From: Sophora flavescens
Taxonomy: Eukaryota > Streptophyta > Magnoliopsida > Fabales > Fabaceae
NCBI GenBank assembly: GCA_030762895.1
Contig: CM061062.1
Coordinates: 132,973,104-133,037,103 of the forward strand
DNA length: 64,000 bases
Direction of reading: 5' to 3'
Shown here: piece by piece, positions 57,868 to 64,000 of the stretch
Position numbering within the stretch: position 1 is the first letter of the stretch
Layout of the letters: each line of letters starts with the position of its first letter
Notes under the pieces: generated by a model
Database searches by the model: none
The model's input: only the letters and a program-made list of their open reading frames with translations
Told to the model about the DNA's origin: nothing
Translations under genes and position numbers: made by a program

Positions 57868-57954
57868 TTCACATCTTGTTATGTTCTCAAGAGGATATAT
57901 TCTCAATGTTCGACTGGTATTTGGATCTAACATACGAATTCCATCCAAACCAAT
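57868..57954 (-). pseudogene. FREE1: captured exon of FREE1 (upstream exon)
   Basis: 87 nt (29 codons) with a TTTCAG acceptor and perfect GTAAGT donor. It encodes IGLDGIRMLDPNTSRTLRIY then PLENITRCE, directly continuing into the exon at 57768 across a 99-bp intron. The match to the FREE1 family is strong by memory. Because upstream and downstream FREE1 exons are absent and the piece lies between CACTA subterminal arrays, I infer transposon capture rather than a resident gene. Confidence 0.72.
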
Positions 57955-58195
57955 CTGAAAGGATAAACATTGAGAAAATCACTAATTCAGAACAGCAGCC
58001 ACAGAAAGGATAAACAATTGAAAGGTTTGTGAATGCAAAATAAATAAAAGAGAACTGTTAGAGAGCCGGGAGGCTCCTAGAACGGTTGATTTATCTCCCG
58101 GGAGGTGAGCAAATCGGCTGTAGAAAAAGATCAACACCACAGAAAACGAAGACAACCCCTACTGCACATAACAGAGAAACACATACCAGACAACA

Positions 58196-58540
58196 CACTA
58201 CAAGAAATTCAGCGATTAGCTACGACGAATTTTGTAGTTGATTGGTAGCTAATTTCTAGCAAATAAATTTAGCTACAAATTAGCTACAAAATTGCTGTAA
58301 AATTGGTGGTAGCATAATTTGAGTGGCAAATTAGCTAGGAAATGTTTTCTATCTAATTCATAGCTAATCTTAAATAGGTGCTAGCTATTTTGTAGTTAAT
58401 CCCTAGTAATATGCTATTCAAAATTGTTTTTACTAGCTAAATAGCTACCATATTCTCGAAGCAATTTTATAGCCAATCTATGGCTAGATTTTCTTAGCAA
58501 TTTTATAGCTATTCCCTAGCTAATTCAAAAAAATTAAAAA
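58196..58540. mobile_element. terminus of a second CACTA-type element
   Basis: CACTACAAGAAATTC at 58196 is a canonical CACTA end. It is followed by about 330 bp dense in TAGCTAC/GTAGCTA and TAGCTAATT words in both orientations (subterminal repeats). Different repeat language from the outer element, so a different family. No opposite terminus was found; truncated or chimeric. Confidence 0.7.
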
Positions 58541-58861
58541 AAAAAAATAACTCACTAAATTGGTCCCAAACACCTGTCCTATGGACCAATTTAGCAACCG
58601 ATATCTTTTAACTTTATTATCTGGTTGTAGCCGTAAAACAACATACCAAAACCAAAACAACAAAACTTATAACACCATTGCAATTTAGACATTTTACATC
58701 GGTCAAAAAGGTTTTTTACATCGGTTATATTCGCCTTATAGAATCAAGTGATATTGAATGTGAGAGCTCTTTAAATCGGATACTCACTAGTGTAAAAAGT
58801 CACATCTTGAATAGGCACAAACAATCTCAAACATAATAGGGTAAATGAAGGAACAACATAC

Positions 58862-58939
58862 ACTATTGTCAGGTCTTTCAAATTTGTAATCCATGAAGGA
58901 ATAAAATCAGAAGAAGTGAAACTATTGTTGTTCATATCC
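58862..58939 (-). pseudogene. captured exon of an LRR receptor-kinase-type gene
   Basis: Minus strand with a TATTTACAG acceptor and GTATGT donor. It encodes DMNNNSFTSSDFIPSWITNL followed by KDLT. It fits the plant LRR pattern in which a NN-F--SD-P-W---L--LT segment occurs, as in the LRR-VIII receptor-like kinases. 78 nt, one exon only; no kinase domain nearby. Confidence 0.5.
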
Positions 58940-58999
58940 CTGTAAATAATTTCCAATAAAATATACAAATTAAAATCATTGTATTATGCATTATACAAT

Positions 59000-59815
59000 A
59001 AGAGTATCTAGCGATGACCGGACGACTAAACGGCGGCCAGGAGGCGACGGTGCTACGGAGTTCGCGGTGGCACAAGACCAGGCGCGTTTCGTGCGAGACA
59101 GGGACGACTGCGGATGCGAAACAGACGCGCGTCTTGTCCTCCTCGCGCGGCGGTCGAAGCTTCTCCCTCTGCAGCAAGCGACTCCGAATGGTGCAGGCGG
59201 CGGCACGATCTGGTCCAGTAAGTGGGAAGGAGAAGAAATGGAGTTTGAGAGGGAGGAAGAAGAAGAGATAAAGAAAGGGAAAGAAGAAGAAAATAAAGAA
59301 AGAAAAGAGAAAAAGAAGACAGCAGAGAAAGAAAAGAGAAAGTGAGATGTTTACGGGTCTGACGAGGAAAAGGGGAGAGTTTGTGTTTTAAACTTAACAC
59401 TTAGTGATAGGTACACAAATGAGTGATAAAATATTAAGACTAAAATAAATATGTTTTTACTTTTTGGAATCTAAAAATAAAGAGTGATAAAGATATGATT
59501 TCGAAATTCAAATTAGAGTAAAGATTAATAATTGAACTCATCAACTAAGAAAATACTCAGTCCAAAATTTAATCTCCGATTAATGTCAAACCAAAATATT
59601 TTCAACTCTAAAATTAAATAGAATGAGAATATGAAAATATTTTTCTCTTAATCATATTATTTAAAATATTTTTCTGTACCGGTATAATAGTGACAATAAT
59701 GTAAATTATTGTCTAATAAGCGTGCATTCACTGAAATAAGTCAGTGCTAACGCACCCAATAAAATAATTTGAAGAGAGTAATTTAATTACTCAAACTAAA
59801 CCACATAACAAGTCA
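59000..59815 (-). mobile_element. fragment of a gypsy GC-block LTR
   Basis: The complement of 59395-59815 matches 46690-47130 closely (for example TTACTCTCTTCAAATTATTT and ACCGGTACAGAAAAATATTT). 59000-59230 corresponds to its GC block, and 59220-59345 to its CT-rich tract. It is cut about 55 bp short of the LTR end by the satellite array. Left border near 59000-59015. Confidence 0.8.
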
Positions 59816-61364
59816 AATTGGGCCGATCGGGGCAATTGGCCCAATTAGGTCCTAACAAGTCAAATTGGGCTCTATTAGGATCAAACCAGTCCATTTGGGC
59901 TCCATTAGGATCAAAGAAGTACAAATTGGCCCAGTTAGGTCGTATATGACCAAAAAAGTCGAATTGGGCTCTATTAGGATCAAACAAGTCCATTTAGGCT
60001 TCATTAGGACCATAGAAGTTCAATTGGGCCGATCGGGGCAATTGGCACAATTAGGTCCTAACAAGTCAATTTGGGCTCTATTAGGATCAAACCAGTCCAT
60101 TTGGGCTCCATTAGGATCAAAGAAGTACAAATTGGCCTAGTTAGGTCGTATATGACCTAAAAAGTCGATTTGGGCTCTATTAGGATCAAACAAGTCCATT
60201 TAGGCTTCATTAGGACCATAGAAGTTCAATTGGGCCGATCGAGGCAATTGGCCCAATTAGGTCCTAACAAGTCAAATTGGGCTCTATTAGGATCAAACCA
60301 GTCCATTTGGGCTCCATTAGGATCAAAGAAGTACAAATTGGCCCAGTTAGGTCGTATATGACCTAAAAAGTCGAATTGGGCTCTATTAGGATCAAACAAG
60401 TCCATTTAGGCTTCATTAGGACCATAGAAGTTCAATTGGACCGATCGGGGCAATTGGCCCAATTAGGTCCTAACAAGTCAATTTGGGCTCTATTAGGATC
60501 AAACCAGTCCATTTGGGCTCCATTAGGATCAAAGAAGTACAAATTGTCCCAGTTAGGTCGTATATGACCTAAAAAGTCGATTTGGGCTCTATTAGGATCA
60601 AACAAGTCCATTTAGGCTTCATTAGGACCATAGAAGTTCAATTGGGCCGATCGGGGCAATTAGCCTAATTAGGTCCTAACAAGTCAAATTGGGCTCTATT
60701 AGGATGAAACCAGTCCATTTGGGCTCCATTAGGATCAAAGAAGTACAAATTGGCCCAGTTAGGTCGTATATGACCTAAAAAGTCGAATTGGGCTCTATTA
60801 GGATCAAACAAGTCCATTTAGGCTTCATTTGGACCATAGAAGTTCAATTGGACAGATCGGGGCAATTGGCCCAATTAGGTCCTAACAAGTCAATTTGGGC
60901 TCTATTAGGATCAAACCAGTCCATTTGGGCTCCATTAGGATCAAAGAAGTACAAATTGGCCCAGTTAGGTCGTATATGACCTAAAAAGTCGATTTGGGCT
61001 CTATTAGGATCAAACAAGTCCATTTAGGCTTCATTAGGACCATAGAAGTTCAATTGGGCCGATCGGGGCAATTGGCCCAATTAGGTCCTAACAAGTCAAA
61101 TTGGGCTCTATTAGGATGAAACCAGTCCATTTGGGCTCCATTAGGATCAAAGAAGTATAAATTGGCCCAGTTAGGTCGTATATGACCTAAAAAGTCGAAT
61201 TGGGCTCTATTAGGATCAGACAAGTCCATTTAGGCTTCATTAGGACCATAGAAGTTCAATTGGACCGATCTGGGCAATTGGCCCAATTAGGTCCTAACAA
61301 GTCAATTTGGGCTCTATTAGGATGAAACCAGTCCATTTGGGTTCTATTAGGATCAAACAATTGT
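59816..61364. repeat. 206-bp satellite array with A/B alternation
   Basis: About 7.5 head-to-tail monomers of 206 bp containing GGGCTCTATTAGGATCAAAC and AGTTAGGTCGTATATGACC. Three diagnostic positions alternate strictly between neighbours: GTCAAATTGGG/GTCAATTTGGG, GTCGAATTGGG/GTCGATTTGGG and TTGGGCCGATC/TTGGACCGATC, giving a 412-bp higher-order unit. Monomers are themselves made of about 48-bp related subunits. 206 is not a multiple of three, so the 60-90 codon frames are artefacts. Confidence 0.93.
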
Positions 61365-61554
61365 ACTTCTTGTTTACTTTACTTCATAAATCTTGTAAAA
61401 AATATAAATCTTGTTTAATTCACTTCATAAATCTTGTTTACTTTTAAATTTATTAAGATCAAATATTTTAATCATATTTATAAGATAAATTATTTAATAT
61501 TTTTTCAAGGATAATATAGGATAAATCAAGGAAAATATAAAAAATAACACAACC

Positions 61555-62517
61555 CGTCCGAAAATTTCGGACGGATTTCGGACGGATCAAGGGAAATATA
61601 AAAATAACACAATCCGTCCGAAATCCGTCCGAAATTTTCGGACGGATTTCGGATGGATCAAGGGAAATATAAAAAATAACACAACCCATCCGAAATGCGT
61701 CCAAAATTTCGGACGGATCAAGGGAAATATAAAAAATAACACAATCCGTCCGAAATCCGTTCGAAATTTTCGGACGGATTTCAGACGGATGTAAGATAAA
61801 TCAAGGAAAATATAAAAAATAACACAGTCCATCCGAAAATTTCGGACGGATCAAGGAAAATATAGAAACTAACACAATCCGTCCGAAATCCGTCCGAAAT
61901 TTTCGGACGGATTTCGGACGGATCATGGAAAATATAAAAAAATACCACAATTCGTCCGAAATCCGTCCGAAATTTTCGGACGTATTTCGGACGAATCAAG
62001 GAAAATATAAAATATAACACAATCCGTCCGAAATTTTCGGACGGATTTCCAACGGATCAAGGGAAATATAAAAAATAACACAATCCGTCCGAAATCCGTC
62101 ATTTCGGACGGATGTAAGATAAATCAAGGAAAATATAAAAAATAACACAATCCGTTCGAAATTCGTCCGAAATTTTCGGACGAATTTCAGACGGATCAAG
62201 GAAAATATAGAAACTAATACAATCCGTCCGAAATTTCGAACGGATTTCGGACGGGTGTAAGATAACTCAAGGAAAATATAAAAAATTACACAATCCGTCC
62301 GGAATCCGTCCGAAATTTTCGGACGGATTTCAGACGGATCAAGGAAAATATAAAAAAATAGCACATTCCATCCGAAATCCGTCCGAAATTTCGGACGGAT
62401 TTCGGACGGATCATGGAAAATATAAAAAATAACACAATCCGTCTGAAATCCGTCCGAAATTTTCTGAAAATTTCGGACGGAAACATTTCCGTCCGAAAAT
62501 TCCGTCCGAAAATTCAA
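61555..62517. repeat. right subterminal array of the CACTA-like element
   Basis: At least ten units of AACACAATCCGTCCGAAATC and TTTTCGGACGGATTTCGG joined by ATCAAGGAAAATATAAAAAA. Each holds a perfect inverted repeat around AAATTT. Unit length varies from about 60 to 110 bp. It yields minus-strand frames full of RKFRTDFGRIV repeats, which are not genes. Confidence 0.9.
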
Positions 62518-62531
62518 TTTTTCTAGTAGTG

Positions 62532-62810
62532 ATGGTCAAAGATGTTAAGAGTTTCGCTTGAATTCTTTTGAAAGTTGAATATTCGGTGAAAAGTATTAAG
62601 CCTTTTTTTTAAAACCAAATATCTCTAAAGACATAACCGTGTGATTAACCAACGGGGCGGGGTGATGGTTAAGTAAAGTCTTCCCCAAAGTGATGATTAC
62701 CGGATTCAAACCCTCAACTTACAAGTAAAGTTCATTTGAGGACGCAATCCCCTTCCGTTACGACCAATCACTCATGGGTAGTGCATTGTGCCTTTGAGGT
62801 CTTAAAAATA
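62532..62810. repeat. dispersed repeat R, continuation after the CACTA insertion
   Basis: Resumes ATGGTCAAAGATGTTAAGAG (compare ATGGTGAAAGTTGTCAAGCG at 55483), then TATTAAGCCTTTTTTTT and CCCCAAAGTGATGATT as in copy 1 at 30.2 kb, ending TGCCTTTGAGGTCTT. Confidence 0.82.
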
Positions 62811-62814
62811 ATAA

Positions 62815-64000
62815 TAATTATTATTAATTATATCTTATTTTTTTTATAAAAAATGTAAAGTGGTCATTAAAAACCATTTTATTAAATTAGAATTATATAT
62901 TCATTTAGTAATTCTAAACTTTTTTTTCTGTTCTGTCTAATGGAAAAAAGTACTCTTGAAGATGTATCCCAAGCTTCAAGAAAATCACTACATGGGACCT
63001 TATACCATCACTTTTTTTTGGGGGGGTAAAATACATACCATCACAATTTACTTACAAAGTTATAATACATCTCATTGTAACTATTATGTAGTACAAAAAT
63101 ATTTTTAAAATTCTCAAAGTTTCACTTTAAGGTAACTCCTTTAACCCATTGTTATTGAAAAGAGTCAACCCGGTGATATTCATTTGTTTAATCTTGTGGC
63201 CGTAGGTTCATTTTGACAACTTTAATCCTATAAATCTTATTTTATCCGTTTTTGGCAAAGGTTTAAATCCATAATCTTTATATCTAATGCTTAATTATTA
63301 GGCGTCTTTTAAAAACTAATTTGGAAGCAATATAATTCTGCAAAGGTTTAATTTTTAAAATTTTTATATTTTTAAGTTATACAGTGTGTCTGGATACATG
63401 TATAATGGATATGATAAACGTAACATTAAAAGTAATAACTTCATTTGCAATTTTTTTATTGAAAAAATATATACAACATTAATGACATAGAATCCACGAA
63501 AAGATTAGACTGACCATCAAGTTTGCATTTAGTATCATATATATTTTGACATTCCTGAAAAAGTGAGGAGGGAATAAAATTTTTCAATGTTTTGTTTTCC
63601 TTATTCAAATGTTTATATTTGATCAATATTCGTGATATGAAATAACTATTAATTTTGTTGAAGTGATATAATATAATATTTAAGCTTACCAAGTCAGTAA
63701 GATGATTGTCAATGAATTTGTCAAGAATTCATACATACCGTACTCCTAAAAAATCTTTAAATAAAATGATCATTCTTAAATATATATATTTTTAATTTAT
63801 TTATTAATATGCCAAAGTGCCTCTTTTATTTTTATTATTATTTTTATGTTTGTGGTCTAGAGAGGTTATATCACTGTGGGTGGGATCAAGAAAAGGTCGA
63901 GACAGCAGGCGAGAATTAGGGAATGGGGGAGTGAATCTTGATGCATTGTTCAAAACCTCGTGATCTCGACAACCAAGAGATGTGCAATGTGAGTCGTGGT
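62815..64000. repeat. direct-repeat unit X, copy 2, running into repeat R
   Basis: Second copy of 54268-55304, about 8.56 kb downstream in the same orientation. R starts again at about 63905 (GGGAATGGGGGAGTGAATCT) and leaves the window. A 78-codon minus frame here has no recognisable domain. Confidence 0.88.

Larger units (their letters stand above)
55672..62531. mobile_element. CACTA-like composite element with captured gene fragments
   Basis: The right end reads CTAGTAGTG (complement CACTACTAGAAAAATTG), a standard CACTA terminus, followed by host repeat R. Subterminal arrays of TTCGGACGGAT at the left (55672-56105) and of the complementary ATCCGTCCGAAA at the right (61555-62517) are inverted with respect to each other, as in CACTA elements. 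The left terminus is missing: host R is cut at CAAAATT and about 35 bp of R is gone, so a deletion removed it. The interior holds exon fragments, another CACTA end, an LTR fragment and a satellite array. No transposase seen. Confidence 0.7.

Noticed and set aside
58986..59400. Four overlapping frames of 71-119 codons
   Set aside because: Purine-rich complement of the LTR CT tract and GC block; the segment aligns with the LTR at 46.7-47.6 kb.
59865..60979. Repeated 63-91 codon frames with KQVHLGFIRTIEVQ
   Set aside because: Satellite monomers of 206 bp, not divisible by three; the frame cannot continue between units.
61468..62517. Minus-strand frames rich in KFRTDFGRIV, up to 173 codons
   Set aside because: Translation of the CGGACGGAT subterminal array.

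Overview
The window looks like nuclear DNA of a dicot flowering plant. It is AT-rich and packed with nested retrotransposons. It carries Cassandra elements with a 5S rRNA-derived core, Ty1/copia and Ty3/gypsy relics, hAT- and CACTA-type DNA transposons, and short exon-like blocks with GT/AG borders, two of which match the plant protein FREE1. No complete host gene can be read. Host coding signal is limited to short minus-strand exon candidates at 1-6.4 kb, a probable first exon near 20.2/29.3 kb that has been split by a retrotransposon LTR, and gene fragments inside a CACTA-like element at 55.7-62.5 kb.

Layout. (1) 1-6.48 kb: unrecognised spliced gene pieces on the minus strand; one exon is interrupted by a 0.77 kb element with a 9-bp duplication. 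(2) 6.49-19.67 kb: a minus-strand solo LTR of a long-LTR Ty3/gypsy family (perfect 5-bp duplication AGAAT), itself invaded by a second minus solo LTR (8246-12153) and by a plus-strand 5' LTR with primer-binding site and decayed integrase (12755-about 18345). (3) 20.24-29.29 kb: a plus solo LTR (duplication ACCGC) that hosts a composite of one gypsy-type LTR joined to Cassandra sequence, flanked as one unit by ATCAT. (4) 29.3-32.6 kb: sparse DNA with a dispersed repeat and a 0.3 kb TRIM-like element. (5) 32609-37563: a structurally complete but coding-dead Ty1/copia element on the minus strand (duplication AGGAT). (6) 38.09-50.86 kb: a third gypsy LTR nest holding two younger solo LTRs (duplications ATTTT and GATGA) and a full minus-strand Cassandra. 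(7) 50.92-51.68 kb: a hAT-type non-autonomous element (8-bp duplication AGTGTAGG). (8) 54.2-64 kb: a direct duplication of about 1.2 kb flanking a CACTA-like composite with inverted subterminal arrays, captured FREE1 and LRR-like exons, an LTR fragment and a 206-bp satellite organised as alternating A/B monomers.

The most interesting structure is the gypsy-LTR/Cassandra composite at 21530-26380. Both families share termini (TGTAACACCC...GTTACA), 5-bp duplications and a Met-tRNA type primer site, and here one end of each is bounded by a single shared target duplication. This suggests that the two can be reverse-transcribed and integrated together. The long LTRs also carry several unexplained conserved features: an inverted-repeat motif containing GTAAG, a GGCA...TGCC motif, and a zone in which most copies have their own unrelated minisatellite.

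All identifications are by eye from the sequence; no alignment or database search was possible.
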